Shown piece by piece: positions 37,050 to 47,150 of a stretch of DNA of 64,000 nt. This DNA is from Pseudomonas fuscovaginae SE-1 (lineage in GTDB: Bacteria; Pseudomonadota; Gammaproteobacteria; Pseudomonadales; Pseudomonadaceae), in the NCBI RefSeq assembly GCF_000364705.1, contig NZ_AQOH01000204.1, positions 1 through 64,000 on the forward strand. Reading direction: 5' to 3'. A program made the position numbers and the translations under genes. Numbering within the stretch: position 1 is the first letter of the stretch; each line of letters opens with the position of its first letter. Under the pieces are notes generated by a model that was not told where the DNA came from, made no database searches, and worked only from the letters and a program-made list of their open reading frames with translations.

Positions 37050-37778
37050 ATGAACACTCGCGGATTGCTCGATCAGTTGCTCAAGTCCGGCCAGGAACTG
37101 TTGCAGAGTCAGGGGCGCGGCAAGCCGGACAATGCCTCGGACAAGGGCGCGCTGGGAAGCCTGCTTGGCGGCAAGGGCGGTTCGGCGGGGCTGGGCAGTC
37201 TGCTTTCCGGGGCCGGTGGTGGCGCATTGGCGGCCGGCGCCATGGGGCTGCTACTGGGCAGCAAGAAGGCGCGCAAGGTCGGTGGCACGGTATTGACCTA
37301 CGGCGGGCTGGCGGCGCTGGGGGTCCTGGCCTACAAGGCCTATGGCAACTGGCAGGCCCAGCAGGCCAACGCGTCCCCGGCGCAGCCGCAGACTCTCGAT
37401 CGCCTGCCGGCGGCGCAGGTGGAACAGCACAGCCAGGCGATTCTCCAGGCGCTGGTGGCGGCGGCCAAGGCCGATGGGCATGTCGACGCGCGGGAGCGGG
37501 AGTTGATCGAGGGCGAGTTCGTCAAGCTGGGCAGCGATCGCGAGTTGCAGCAGTGGCTGCATGCCGAGCTGAACAAGCCGCTGGACCCGGCGCAGGTCGC
37601 CCGGGCGGCGGGCACCCCGGAGATGGCCGCGGAAATGTACATCGCCAGCCTGCTGATGGTGGATGAAGAGAACTTCATGGAAAAGGCCTATCTGGACGAA
37701 CTGGCGCGCCAGTTGCGGCTGGAACCGGGTCTGCGCCAGGAACTGGAGCGGCAGGTCCGCCAGGCCGCCGCGCAGTGA
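37050..37778 (+). CDS. TerB-like / DUF533 inner membrane protein
   Basis: This 242-residue protein resembles the YebE/DUF533 family. A glycine-rich N-terminal part contains a hydrophobic segment (about 50-100, GGALAAGAMGLLLGSKKARK then GGLAALGVLAYKAYG). A C-terminal helical TerB-like domain begins near 130, with acidic residues typical of the fold (AKADGHVDARERELI). A membrane-linked stress role is often proposed, but no activity is known. The ATG at 37050 is preferred over an in-frame start at 37035 because the family begins MNTRGLLDQLLKSG. It converges on the cyclase gene with a 9-base gap. Confidence 0.78.
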   Translation: MNTRGLLDQLLKSGQELLQSQGRGKPDNASDKGALGSLLGGKGGSAGLGSLLSGAGGGALAAGAMGLLLGSKKARKVGGTVLTYGGLAALGVLAYKAYGNWQAQQANASPAQPQTLDRLPAAQVEQHSQAILQALVAAAKADGHVDARERELIEGEFVKLGSDRELQQWLHAELNKPLDPAQVARAAGTPEMAAEMYIASLLMVDEENFMEKAYLDELARQLRLEPGLRQELERQVRQAAAQ

Positions 37779-37787
37779 CAGGGCGTC

Positions 37788-39449
37788 TCACTGGAAATCG
37801 GGCAGCACATCCTCCGCCTGGTGGAAATGCGCCTGGCCCTTGCCAGCGTGCTTGGCCCGGTAGAGGGCCTTGTCCGCCAGCCCCAGCACATCACTGAGGT
37901 CGGGATCGTCGAGTGGCCAGACCGCGCCGCCGATGCTGCAGCCGATCCGTGCCGGAACCTGGTGCAGCATGATCGAATGCGACAGGCTGGCGAGTATCCG
38001 GTTGGCGATGGTCCGGGCCTGAATCAGGGCGTCGCTGCGCGGTACCTGCAGCACCATGAGGAACTCGTCACCACCGAGCCGCGCGACCATGTCGCCTTCG
38101 CGTAGGCAGGTACGCAGCCGGCCGGCTACCTCTTTCAGCAATTCATCGCCGCCAGCGTGACCGAACTGATCGTTGATCGGCTTGAATCCATCCAGGTCCA
38201 GATACAGCAGTGCCAGGCAATTGTTCTGCGACTGGCTGCGCTCTTGCGCCCGTGGCAGGTATTTCTCCAGTGCCGCCCGGTTGGGCAGGCCGGTCAGTGC
38301 ATCGTGGTGCGCCAGACTTTCCATGACCCCGAGGGCGGTCTGGTGGTTGCTCAGGCTGTGCACCAGGTGACGGATCGACTGGCTCAACTGGGCGATTTCC
38401 CGTGTGCCCTTGAGTTGCGGAATCTCCATCGTTTCACCGAGGCTCAGGCGATCGGCGGCATTGGCGATGACGTTCAGCGGCCGGGTGAACCAGGTTGCCA
38501 GTAGCCAGCCGATCACGGCGACGATCAATGCGAGGGCAACGCCCCAGACCAGAATGTCGCGCTGCAGCGCCTTGGACGGGGCGTACGCTTCGTCCAGGGT
38601 CTGGCGGGTGATCACGGTCCAGCCCAGGCCGGCATAGGCTTCATGGCCGCGACTGGACGCCAGTCCGGTCAGATACTCCTGGCCGTCCGGCCAGCGTTGG
38701 ACCGCCCAGCGCGGTGGCGTATTCGGACTGTCGAGCAGCGGCAGGTGCAACGGTTGGCCGATGTCTTCGCGGGGGCCGAGCAGTATCCGATGATCGGCGG
38801 CCACGACAAAGAACTCGATCTTGCGCCTTGCCTGCAATGGCCTCTTCAACGACTGGCGCAGGTTTTCGGCCCAGCTCCAGGAGAGGTGCGCGGCCAGTAC
38901 CCCGACTTTTTTCCGGGCCTCGCCGCTGGCGCCATTGAACACCGGCAGGCTGATGTCGACGAATTTCAGGGGTTCGCCGCTGGGGTTGGGCAACAGTCTG
39001 GAGAGCAACAGTGCCTCGTGCACATCACCGATGAACATGCCCTCGAGGCCCTGGCTGAACACCGGGCGTTGCCTGATGCTGGTGCCTTGCAGGATACCTC
39101 CGGTCGATACCCGTACCCGACCCTCGGTATCGGTGAGGCCGAGCCAGGCGAGGTCGGAGAATTCGCCCTGCAACTGATCGAGCAACTGACGGATCTGTTC
39201 CAGGTCGGTGGCCTGCTGCAGGATCTTCAGGCGGCTGATGACACTCAGCAGATGCAGGCGGTTGGCAATGGCCCGGTCCAGGCGGTCGGACATCTGGTAG
39301 GCGGCTTCCGCCAGGTCCTGGCCGATCTCGCTGCGCATCCGCACACTGGAATCATGCCCGATGAACGAGCCCAGCAACCAGCTCAGCACACTCACCAACA
39401 GGGCGATGGCAAGTGCGAGGCGGCTACGCAGGCTGGGCAGTACGGGCAT
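37788..39449 (-). CDS. Membrane diguanylate cyclase with periplasmic sensor domain
   Basis: This 553-residue protein makes cyclic-di-GMP. It has an N-terminal membrane helix near 12-30, a periplasmic dCache-like sensor region (about 35-290), a second helix near 300 (VWGVALALIVAVIGWLL), a HAMP domain and a C-terminal GGDEF domain. The catalytic motif is ARLGGDEFLMVL. An inhibitory I-site, R-E-G-D, lies five residues before it, so product inhibition is expected. It is divergent from wspA across 236 bases and may respond to an independent extracellular signal. Confidence 0.9.
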   Translation of the reverse strand: MPVLPSLRSRLALAIALLVSVLSWLLGSFIGHDSSVRMRSEIGQDLAEAAYQMSDRLDRAIANRLHLLSVISRLKILQQATDLEQIRQLLDQLQGEFSDLAWLGLTDTEGRVRVSTGGILQGTSIRQRPVFSQGLEGMFIGDVHEALLLSRLLPNPSGEPLKFVDISLPVFNGASGEARKKVGVLAAHLSWSWAENLRQSLKRPLQARRKIEFFVVAADHRILLGPREDIGQPLHLPLLDSPNTPPRWAVQRWPDGQEYLTGLASSRGHEAYAGLGWTVITRQTLDEAYAPSKALQRDILVWGVALALIVAVIGWLLATWFTRPLNVIANAADRLSLGETMEIPQLKGTREIAQLSQSIRHLVHSLSNHQTALGVMESLAHHDALTGLPNRAALEKYLPRAQERSQSQNNCLALLYLDLDGFKPINDQFGHAGGDELLKEVAGRLRTCLREGDMVARLGGDEFLMVLQVPRSDALIQARTIANRILASLSHSIMLHQVPARIGCSIGGAVWPLDDPDLSDVLGLADKALYRAKHAGKGQAHFHQAEDVLPDFQ

Positions 39450-39685
39450 CAGGCAGTTCCCATGAACGGTGCGACTAATTGACGGAAGTCATGAACGGCA
39501 ACACTGCGCTTTCAACCAGGCAGGGGGATTTTGTAGAGGGTGTCGGCAGGTAGCCGGCCAGGATTAGAAATCTCCTGTAAGTTATATTCCCTATATTTGT
39601 AATTCCGGTCATAGCCTGTGCATAAATGATGGCACACCCTCGGCTATACTGCCCTCCATTTGAAAATGCTTCCCGAGGACTGATT

Positions 39686-41308
39686 GTGAAGAACTGGACT
39701 CTGCGTCAACGGATACTCGCGAGTTTTGCCGTCATCATCGCGATCATGTTGTTGATGGTCGTTGCCGCGTATTCCCGGTTGTTGTCGATCGAGTCCAGCG
39801 AGGAAAGTGTGCGCAGTGACGCGATTCCCGGTGTCTACTACAGCACCATGATCCGCAGTTCCTGGGTCGAGAGCTACGTGCTGACCCAGCAACTGCTCGG
39901 CTTCAACGGCGACGGAGTGATCAGCGTCGCCGACCAGGAACAATACAAGACCTTCGCCAGTCGCCTGCTCGAACAGATCGACAATTACCAGAAGACCATC
40001 TTCGATGGCGAAGACCGGGCGCGTTTCGAGCTGTTCAAGCGCGAGCACGAGGCCTATACCAAGGCCCTGGCCAATGTGCTCGACCTCTACCAGCGCAAGC
40101 AGAACGATGAAGCGATCCGCCAGTTCAAGCAACAGTTGACGCCGGCCTGGATGAATGGGCGCAAGGAACTCAACGACATCATCCTGCAGAACAAGGACGT
40201 TGCCGACAATGCCACCGATGCCATCAACTCCGCAGTGTCGTCGGCGAAGATCAGCATGGTCATTTCCCTGTTGCTCGCGGTGCTTGCCGCGGGTCTGTGC
40301 GGCTGGTTGCTGATGCGCGCCATCACTTCACCGATGCAGCGTATCGTCGAGATCCTCGAGATCATGCGTACCGGCGACATGAGCAACCGCCTGAACCTGG
40401 AACGCAAGGACGAGTTCGGTTCGGTGGAGACCGGTTTCAACGACATGATGACCGAACTGACCGCCCTGGTGTCCCAGGCGCAGCGCTCGGCGGTGCAGGT
40501 GACCACTTCGGTCACCGAGATTGCCGCCACCTCCAAGCAGCAGCAGGCCACGGCCACCGAGACCGCTGCCACCACCACCGAAATCGGTGCGACGTCGCGG
40601 GAAATCGCCGCGACCTCCCGTGATCTGGTGCGCACCATGACCGAAGTGTCGTCCGCCGCCGACCAGGCTTCGGTGCTCGCCGGCTCCGGCCAGCAGGGCC
40701 TGGCCCGGATGGAGGACACCATGCATTCGGTGATGGGGGCCGCCGAACTGGTGAACTCCAAGCTGGCGATCCTCAACGAGAAGGCCGGCAACATCAACCA
40801 GGTGGTGGTGACCATCGTCAAGGTCGCCGACCAGACCAACCTGCTCTCGCTCAACGCCGCCATCGAGGCGGAGAAAGCCGGGGAGTATGGCCGCGGTTTC
40901 GCCGTGGTCGCCACCGAGGTGCGGCGTCTGGCCGACCAGACCGCCGTGGCCACCTATGACATCGAGCAGATGGTGCGCGAGATCCAGTCGGCGGTATCCG
41001 CCGGTGTCATGGGCATGGACAAGTTTTCCGAGGAGGTGCGCCGCGGCATGTTCGAAGTGCAGCAGGTCGGCGAGCAACTGTCGCAGATCATCCACCAGGT
41101 GCAGGCCCTGGCGCCGCGGGTGCTGATGGTCAATGAGGGCATGCAGGCCCAGGCCACCGGCGCCGAGCAGATCAATCTCGCGCTGGTGCAGTTGGGCGAT
41201 GCCAGCAGCCAGACCGTCGAGTCGCTGCGCCAGGCCAGTTTTGCCATTGACGAGCTGAGTCAGGTCGCGGTCGGCCTGCGCAGCGGCGTCTCGCGTTTCA
41301 AAGTCTGA
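39686..41308 (+). CDS. wspA: Wsp chemoreceptor-like protein WspA
   Basis: WspA is the membrane receptor of the surface-sensing Wsp pathway. The 540-residue length fits WspA. It has a membrane helix near 12-33, a four-helix periplasmic domain to about 190, a second membrane helix (ISMVISLLLAVLAAGLCGWLL), a HAMP domain and a long cytoplasmic signalling coiled coil with the conserved hairpin tip TNLLSLNAAIEAEKAGEYG near 395-413. The GTG at 39686 has GAGGA upstream and gives the expected VKNWTLRQRIL start; upstream in-frame ATGs were rejected. It overlaps wspB by one base. Confidence 0.95.
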   Translation: MKNWTLRQRILASFAVIIAIMLLMVVAAYSRLLSIESSEESVRSDAIPGVYYSTMIRSSWVESYVLTQQLLGFNGDGVISVADQEQYKTFASRLLEQIDNYQKTIFDGEDRARFELFKREHEAYTKALANVLDLYQRKQNDEAIRQFKQQLTPAWMNGRKELNDIILQNKDVADNATDAINSAVSSAKISMVISLLLAVLAAGLCGWLLMRAITSPMQRIVEILEIMRTGDMSNRLNLERKDEFGSVETGFNDMMTELTALVSQAQRSAVQVTTSVTEIAATSKQQQATATETAATTTEIGATSREIAATSRDLVRTMTEVSSAADQASVLAGSGQQGLARMEDTMHSVMGAAELVNSKLAILNEKAGNINQVVVTIVKVADQTNLLSLNAAIEAEKAGEYGRGFAVVATEVRRLADQTAVATYDIEQMVREIQSAVSAGVMGMDKFSEEVRRGMFEVQQVGEQLSQIIHQVQALAPRVLMVNEGMQAQATGAEQINLALVQLGDASSQTVESLRQASFAIDELSQVAVGLRSGVSRFKV

Positions 41309-41823
41309 TGAGCGAACTGCTGGCCAAGCGCGTTGCCAGCGCGCCGTCCCGGGACAGCCTGTTCCTGGTCTTTCGCATCGGTGGCGAGCGCTACGCCTTG
41401 GGCGCCGTGGAGATCGCGGAAGTCCTGCCGCGCCGGCCACTCAAGGCCATCGCCCATGCGCCGGCGTGGGTCGCGGGCGTATTCGCCCATCGTGGCTCGA
41501 TGGTGCCGGTGATCGACGTCAGTGCCATGACCTTCGGCCAGCCTGCCGTGGACCGCACCAGCACGCGGCTGGTGTTGGTGCGCTACCGGCCCGAGGCGGA
41601 TGCCGCCAGTGCTTTGCTCGGACTGATTCTCGAACAGGCCACCGATACCCTGCGTTGCAACCCGAACGATTTCCAGCCTTACGGCCTGGACAATCGCCAG
41701 GCGCCCTACCTGGGACCGGTACGGGAGGACGGGCAGGGGCTGGTGCAACGTATCCGTGTCAACGACCTGCTCGGGCCAGAGGTGCGTGCGCTGCTGTTTC
41801 TCGAATCCGCCGAGGGCCTGTGA
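41308..41823 (+). CDS. wspB: CheW-like adaptor WspB
   Basis: This 171-residue CheW-domain protein links receptor WspA to the kinase WspE. The domain spans about 18-165, with LFLVFRIGGERYALGAVEIAEVLP near the start and VAGVFAHRGSMVPVIDV near 55. ATGA-type overlaps connect it to both wspA and wspC, showing translational coupling in the operon. Confidence 0.93.
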   Translation: MSELLAKRVASAPSRDSLFLVFRIGGERYALGAVEIAEVLPRRPLKAIAHAPAWVAGVFAHRGSMVPVIDVSAMTFGQPAVDRTSTRLVLVRYRPEADAASALLGLILEQATDTLRCNPNDFQPYGLDNRQAPYLGPVREDGQGLVQRIRVNDLLGPEVRALLFLESAEGL

Positions 41824-43115
41824 TGAGCGCCGACCAGCGATTCTTCGATTTTCTCAAGGAACGTATCGGCCTGGATGTCGCCTCGGTCGGGCCGCTGATC
41901 ATCCAGCGCGCCGTTCGCCAGCGTTGCACTCAACTGCAGATGGAAACGTCCGAGCAGTACTGGGACAGGCTGCAGGCTTCCGTCGATGAGCAGCAGGCGC
42001 TGATCGAGGCGGTGATCGTTCCGGAAACCTGGTTTTTCCGCTATCCCGAATCCTTCGCGACACTGGCCCGGCTGGCGACCGAGCGCCAGGAGCAATTGCG
42101 TGGCATGCGTGCGCTGAAGATCCTCAGCCTGCCATGCTCCACCGGCGAAGAGCCCTATTCGATCGCCATGGCCCTGCTGGATGCCGGGCTTGCGCCCCAC
42201 CAGTTCAAGGTCGACGGGATCGATGTCAGCCCGGCGTCGGTCGAGCGCGCCAGGCGTGCGATCTATGGCCGGAACTCGTTTCGCGGCGAGGACATCGGTT
42301 TTCGCGAGCGACACTTCACGGCGCTCGACGAGGGCTACCAGGTCAGCGAAAGGGTTCGTGAGCAGGTGCGGTTGCGCGCGGGCAACCTGCTGGAGCCCGG
42401 GCTGCTGGCCGGCGAGGTCTATGACTTCGTGTTCTGTCGCAACCTGCTGATCTATTTCGACCTGCCGACCCAGCAGCAGGTCTTCGAGATTCTCAAGCGC
42501 CTGACCCATGTCGACGGCGTGCTGTTCATCGGCCCGGCCGAGGGCAACCTGCTGGGCCGGATGGGCATGCGTTCGATCGGTGTGCCGCAGTCGTTCGCCT
42601 TTCGCCACCATGCGCCGGCCGAGCCCGAACCCGTGGTGGCTTTTGTGCCGCCAAGCATGCCGCCACCCTTGCCGGCCCGTACCCCGTCCGCCAAGGTTGC
42701 CACTCCACGGCCTGGTCTTCGGCCGGCACTGTCCACCGTGCCGCCGTCGGCGCCGCCTCCTGCCAGGCCCGCGGCGTCGGCGGGCGACGCCGCGGGCCTG
42801 CTGGCGCGGATTGCCGAACTGGCCAACGAAGGTCGTAGCGACGAGGCCCGTCAGGCCTGTGACAGTTTCCTGCGCCAGCATGAGCCGGTGGCCCAGGTGT
42901 TCTACTGGCAGGGCCTGCTGAGCGATGTGGCCGGCAATGCGCGGCAAGCCCAGGCTTTCTACCGCAAGGCGCTGTACCTCGACCCGCAGCACCCGGAGGC
43001 CCTGGCGCAACTGGCGGCGCTGCTGGCCGCCCAGGGCGACGTGGCCGGAGCCCGAAGATTGCAGGACCGCGCCGCCCGTAGCGGGCGTGTCGCTGACAGT
43101 GAGCGTAAACGATGA
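41823..43115 (+). CDS. wspC: CheR-type receptor methyltransferase WspC
   Basis: WspC methylates glutamates of WspA with SAM and so raises its activity. The 430-residue protein has a CheR domain (about 5-265: VPETWFFRYPESF near 63, LSLPCSTGEEPYSIAMALL near 100, VFCRNLLIYFD near 205). A proline-rich linker follows near 265-315, then a C-terminal TPR region to about 415 (VAQVFYWQGLLSDVAGNARQ). The TPR extension is typical of WspC. It overlaps wspB by one base and wspD by four bases. Confidence 0.94.
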   Translation: MSADQRFFDFLKERIGLDVASVGPLIIQRAVRQRCTQLQMETSEQYWDRLQASVDEQQALIEAVIVPETWFFRYPESFATLARLATERQEQLRGMRALKILSLPCSTGEEPYSIAMALLDAGLAPHQFKVDGIDVSPASVERARRAIYGRNSFRGEDIGFRERHFTALDEGYQVSERVREQVRLRAGNLLEPGLLAGEVYDFVFCRNLLIYFDLPTQQQVFEILKRLTHVDGVLFIGPAEGNLLGRMGMRSIGVPQSFAFRHHAPAEPEPVVAFVPPSMPPPLPARTPSAKVATPRPGLRPALSTVPPSAPPPARPAASAGDAAGLLARIAELANEGRSDEARQACDSFLRQHEPVAQVFYWQGLLSDVAGNARQAQAFYRKALYLDPQHPEALAQLAALLAAQGDVAGARRLQDRAARSGRVADSERKR

Positions 43116-43795
43116 GCGGTGTGACAGCCTTGAACCTTATCCATGAAGACGCCGAGGCCATCGACGATTGCTGGAACCGTATCGGTATTCACGGTGACAA
43201 GTCCTGCCCGCTGCTGGCTGAGCATATCCATTGTCGCAATTGCGCCGTGTATTCCGCCGCCGCCACCCGCCTGCTGGATCGCTATGCCCTGCGACAGGAA
43301 AGTCGCGAGCAGGTTGCACAGCAGGAGGGCGAGGCGGTCGCCACCCGTTCCCTGCTGATGTTCCGTCTCGGCGAGGAGTGGCTGGGCCTGGCCACCCGCT
43401 GCCTGGTGGAGATCGCGCCGTTGTGCTCGATTCATTCGTTGCCGCACCAGCGCTCGCGGGCGCTGCTGGGCGTCGCCAATGTGCGCGGGGCGCTGGTGGC
43501 TTGCCTGTCGCTGGTGGAGCTTCTGGGACTGGATGCGACGGTCACGGCCGCGCCCGCTGGCCGGGTCATGCCGCGCATGCTGATCATTGCCGCCCCGGGC
43601 GGCCCGGTGGTGGTCCCGGTGGATGAGGTGGACGGTATCCATGCCATCGACCAGCGCCTGCTCGATGGTGCGTCCGCGGCAGGTCCCCAGGCCAGCGCCA
43701 AGTACACCCGCGGGGTTTTACCCTTCAGGGGGCGCAGCCTGCGCTGGCTGGATGAAGAGCAACTGCTGTCTGCCGTGGCCCGGAGCCTGACATGA
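43112..43795 (+). CDS. wspD: CheW-like adaptor WspD
   Basis: This 227-residue protein has an N-terminal extension containing the cysteines of CPLLAEHIHCRNCAVY (about 31-46) and a C-terminal CheW domain from about 80 (LLMFRLGEEWLGLATRCLVEI). It is the second adaptor of the Wsp complex. The start codon overlaps the wspC stop by four bases, and its own end overlaps wspE by four bases. Confidence 0.93.
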   Translation: MSGVTALNLIHEDAEAIDDCWNRIGIHGDKSCPLLAEHIHCRNCAVYSAAATRLLDRYALRQESREQVAQQEGEAVATRSLLMFRLGEEWLGLATRCLVEIAPLCSIHSLPHQRSRALLGVANVRGALVACLSLVELLGLDATVTAAPAGRVMPRMLIIAAPGGPVVVPVDEVDGIHAIDQRLLDGASAAGPQASAKYTRGVLPFRGRSLRWLDEEQLLSAVARSLT

Positions 43796-46092
43796 CCCCC
43801 GATCAGATGCGCGACTCGTCGTTGCTCGAACTGTTCACCCTGGAGGCCGAGGCTCAGACCCAGGTGCTCAGCGCCGGCCTGCTGGCGCTGGAGCGCAATC
43901 CCACCCAGGCCGACCAGCTCGAAGCCTGCATGCGCGCCGCCCACTCGCTCAAGGGCGCGGCGCGGATCGTCGGTGTCGATGCCGGGGTGAGCGTGGCCCA
44001 TGTGATGGAGGATTGCCTGGTCAGCGCCCAGGAGGGCCGGCTGTATCTGCAACCCGAGCATATCGACGCCTTGCTGCAGGGCACCGACATGCTCATGCGC
44101 ATCGCTACCCCCGGTAGTGCCAACGTCGGCCCGGTCGACGTCGAGGCATACCTGCTGTTGATGAAAACGCTGCTCGACCCTTCGGCGTTGAGCGCCCGCA
44201 TTGCGCCACCGACGGCGGCGGCACCGCCCGTTCTGGAACCGGAGCCGAGCGTGCCGGTGGTGGTGGCCGAGCCTGAACCGTTGCCCGCTCCGAGCGAGCC
44301 AGAGCCCGTCGTGCAGCCGAACAGGCGAGCCGCCACCGAAGGCGGCGAGCGGGTGCTGCGGGTCACGGCCGAGCGCCTGAACAGCCTGCTCGACCTGTCG
44401 AGCAAATCCCTGGTGGAAACCCAGCGACTCAAGCCCTACCTGGCCAGTCTGCAACGCCTGCGGCGCATGCAGGGCAACAGCCAGCGGGCCCTGGACAGCC
44501 TCGGCGATCAGTTGAAAGGTGTAGGCCTGAGCCTGGAGGCCGAGGAGGCGCTGGCCGATGCCCGGCGCCAGTTGGCCGAGTCGCAGCAGATGCTGATCGC
44601 GCAGATCGCCGAACTCGACGAGTTCGGCTGGCAGGCCGGCCTGCGTGCCCAGGTGCTTTATGACACGGCCCTGGCCTGCCGCATGCGGCCTTTTGCCGAT
44701 GTGCTGGGCGGGCAGGCGCGGATGGTCCGCGATCTTGGCCGCAGCCTGGGCAAGCAGGTGCGGCTGGAGATCGAGGGGGAGAAGACCCAGGTCGATCGCG
44801 ATGTCCTGGAGAAACTCGAGGCACCGCTCACCCACTTGCTGCGCAATGCCGTCGATCACGGTATCGAGAGCCCGGAGCAGCGGGTGCTGGCCGGCAAGCC
44901 CGCCGAGGGCCTGATCCGTCTGCGCGCCTCGCATCAGGCCGGCCTGCTGGTGCTGCAACTGCAGGACGACGGTGGAGGTGTCGACCTCGAGCGGTTGCGC
45001 CGTAGTATCGTCGAGCGCAAGTTGTCGCCCGCCGAAACCGCCGCGCAGCTCAGCGAGGAGGAGTTGCTGACCTTCCTGTTCCTGCCCGGCTTCAGCCTGC
45101 GCGACAAAGTCACCGAGGTGTCCGGACGCGGTGTCGGCCTGGATGCCGTGCAGCACATGGTTCGGCAACTGCACGGTGCGGTCGTGCTGGAGCAGACGAC
45201 CGGGCAGGGCAGCCGTTTCCATCTGGAAGTGCCGTTGACCCTGTCGGTGGTGCGCAGCCTGGTGGTCGAGGTGGGAGGGGAGGCCTATGCCTTCCCGCTG
45301 GCGCATATCGAGCGGATGCTCGATCTACCGACGGAAGACATCGTGCAACTGGAGGGGCGCCAGCATTTCTGGTACGAAGGTCGCCATGCCGGCCTGGTTG
45401 CCGCCAGCCAACTGCTGCAACGGCCGGCCAGCGATCATGTCGGCGATACCCTCAAGGTCGTGGTGATCCGCGAGCGTGACGCGGTCTACGGGCTGGCGGT
45501 CGAGCGTTTCATCGGCGAGCGCACCCTGGTGGTGCTGCCGCTCGATCCGCGCCTGGGCAAGGTCCAGGACATTTCCGCCGGGGCCTTGCTCGATGATGGC
45601 TCGGTGGCGTTGATCGTCGATGTCGAAGACATGCTGCGTTCGGTGGACAAGCTGCTCAACACCGGTCGCCTGGAACGTATCGACCGGCGCAGTCGTCAGT
45701 CCAGCGAGGTGGCGCGCAAGCGCATCCTGGTGGTCGACGACTCCCTGACCGTGCGCGAACTGCAGCGCAAGCTGCTGATCAACCGGGGCTACGAGGTCGC
45801 GGTGGCGGTGGATGGCATGGACGGTTGGAACGTGTTGCGCGCCGAGGATTTCGATCTGCTGATCACCGACATCGATATGCCGCGCATGGATGGCATCGAG
45901 TTGGTCACGCTGTTGCGCCGCGATAGCCGTCTGCAGTCGTTGCCGGTGATGGTGGTTTCGTACAAGGATCGCGAAGAGGACCGTCGACGTGGACTGGACG
46001 CCGGAGCCGACTATTATCTGGCCAAGGCCAGTTTCCATGACGATGCCTTGCTCGATGCGGTGGTGGAACTGATAGGAGGCGCTCAGGGATGA
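43792..46092 (+). CDS. wspE: Hybrid CheA-type kinase WspE
   Basis: WspE autophosphorylates on receptor signal and passes phosphate to WspR and WspF. The 766-residue protein has an N-terminal HPt domain with H51 in MRAAHSLKGAARIVG, a proline/glutamate-rich linker (about 140-180), and dimer and HATPase domains (LRNAVDHGIESPEQR near 350, GRGVGLDAVQHMV near 445). A CheW-like domain follows, then a C-terminal receiver with its Asp in LLITDIDMPRMDG near 690. All catalytic motifs look intact. Confidence 0.95.
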   Translation: MTPDQMRDSSLLELFTLEAEAQTQVLSAGLLALERNPTQADQLEACMRAAHSLKGAARIVGVDAGVSVAHVMEDCLVSAQEGRLYLQPEHIDALLQGTDMLMRIATPGSANVGPVDVEAYLLLMKTLLDPSALSARIAPPTAAAPPVLEPEPSVPVVVAEPEPLPAPSEPEPVVQPNRRAATEGGERVLRVTAERLNSLLDLSSKSLVETQRLKPYLASLQRLRRMQGNSQRALDSLGDQLKGVGLSLEAEEALADARRQLAESQQMLIAQIAELDEFGWQAGLRAQVLYDTALACRMRPFADVLGGQARMVRDLGRSLGKQVRLEIEGEKTQVDRDVLEKLEAPLTHLLRNAVDHGIESPEQRVLAGKPAEGLIRLRASHQAGLLVLQLQDDGGGVDLERLRRSIVERKLSPAETAAQLSEEELLTFLFLPGFSLRDKVTEVSGRGVGLDAVQHMVRQLHGAVVLEQTTGQGSRFHLEVPLTLSVVRSLVVEVGGEAYAFPLAHIERMLDLPTEDIVQLEGRQHFWYEGRHAGLVAASQLLQRPASDHVGDTLKVVVIRERDAVYGLAVERFIGERTLVVLPLDPRLGKVQDISAGALLDDGSVALIVDVEDMLRSVDKLLNTGRLERIDRRSRQSSEVARKRILVVDDSLTVRELQRKLLINRGYEVAVAVDGMDGWNVLRAEDFDLLITDIDMPRMDGIELVTLLRRDSRLQSLPVMVVSYKDREEDRRRGLDAGADYYLAKASFHDDALLDAVVELIGGAQG

Positions 46093-47099
46093 GGATCGCG
46101 ATCGTCAATGACATGCCCATGGCCGTCGAGGCCTTGCGCCGTGCCCTCGCGTTCGAGCCGGCACACCAGGTGATCTGGGTGGCGAACAATGGCGCCGATG
46201 CGGTGAAACTGTGCGCCGAGAATACCCCGGACCTGATCCTGATGGACCTGATCATGCCGGTGATGGATGGCGTGGAGGCCACGCGACGGATCATGGCCGA
46301 GTCGCCCTGCGCGATCGTCATCGTCACCGTCGACCGCCAGCAGAACGTGCACCGGGTATTCGAGGCCATGGGCCACGGGGCGCTGGACGTGGTCGATACG
46401 CCGGCCATCGGTGGTGCCAGTCCGCGGGACGCCGCCGCTCCTTTGTTGCGCAAGATCCTCAATATCAGTTGGCTGATCGGCCAGCGCGGCAGCCGGGTCC
46501 GCAGCGTCCCGACGCCCGATGAGAATGGCGGAAACCGGCAGAAACTGGTGGCCATCGGCTCCTCGGCCGGCGGCCCGGCTGCCCTGGAAAATCTGCTCAA
46601 GGGCCTGCCGGCCGATTTTCCCGCGGCGATCGTGCTGGTACAGCATGTCGACCAGGTGTTCGCCGCCGGCATGGCCGAATGGTTGGGCAGCGCCTGCGGT
46701 TTGCCGGTCAGGCTGGCCCGCGATGGCGAGCCACCGCAGAACGGTACGGTGCTGCTGGCTGGCACCAACCACCATATCCGTCTGTTGCAGAATGGCGCGC
46801 TGGCCTATACCGCCGAACCGGTGAACGAGATTTATCGCCCCTCCATCGATGTGTTCTTTGAAAGCGTTGCCAATTACTGGAAGGGTGACGCGGTGGGCGT
46901 GTTGCTCACCGGCATGGGCCGCGATGGTGCCCAGGGCTTGAAGTTGATGCGTGAGCGAGGCTACCTGACGATCGCCCAGGATCAGGACAGCAGCGCGGTG
47001 TACGGGATGCCCAAGGCGGCAGCTGCTATCGATGCCGCGGTGGAAATTCGCTCACTGAACAGAATCGCGCCACGTCTGCTGGAGATATTTCCAACATGA
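46089..47099 (+). CDS. wspF: CheB-type methylesterase WspF
   Basis: WspF demethylates WspA and so dampens Wsp signalling; in many pseudomonads its loss gives wrinkly colonies with high cyclic-di-GMP. The 336-residue protein has a receiver domain (D8, phospho-acceptor D53 in LMDLIMPVMDG) and a CheB catalytic domain with IGSSAGGPAALE near 158, VQHVDQVF near 184 and the GMGRDGAQGL aspartate near 280. The reading frame is uninterrupted, so this copy appears functional. Confidence 0.95.
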   Translation: MRIAIVNDMPMAVEALRRALAFEPAHQVIWVANNGADAVKLCAENTPDLILMDLIMPVMDGVEATRRIMAESPCAIVIVTVDRQQNVHRVFEAMGHGALDVVDTPAIGGASPRDAAAPLLRKILNISWLIGQRGSRVRSVPTPDENGGNRQKLVAIGSSAGGPAALENLLKGLPADFPAAIVLVQHVDQVFAAGMAEWLGSACGLPVRLARDGEPPQNGTVLLAGTNHHIRLLQNGALAYTAEPVNEIYRPSIDVFFESVANYWKGDAVGVLLTGMGRDGAQGLKLMRERGYLTIAQDQDSSAVYGMPKAAAAIDAAVEIRSLNRIAPRLLEIFPT

Positions 47100-47150
47100 G
47101 CCCTACAACCGGCACTCGTGGCTTGAATGCAGTGAATCAGGTGACCACGC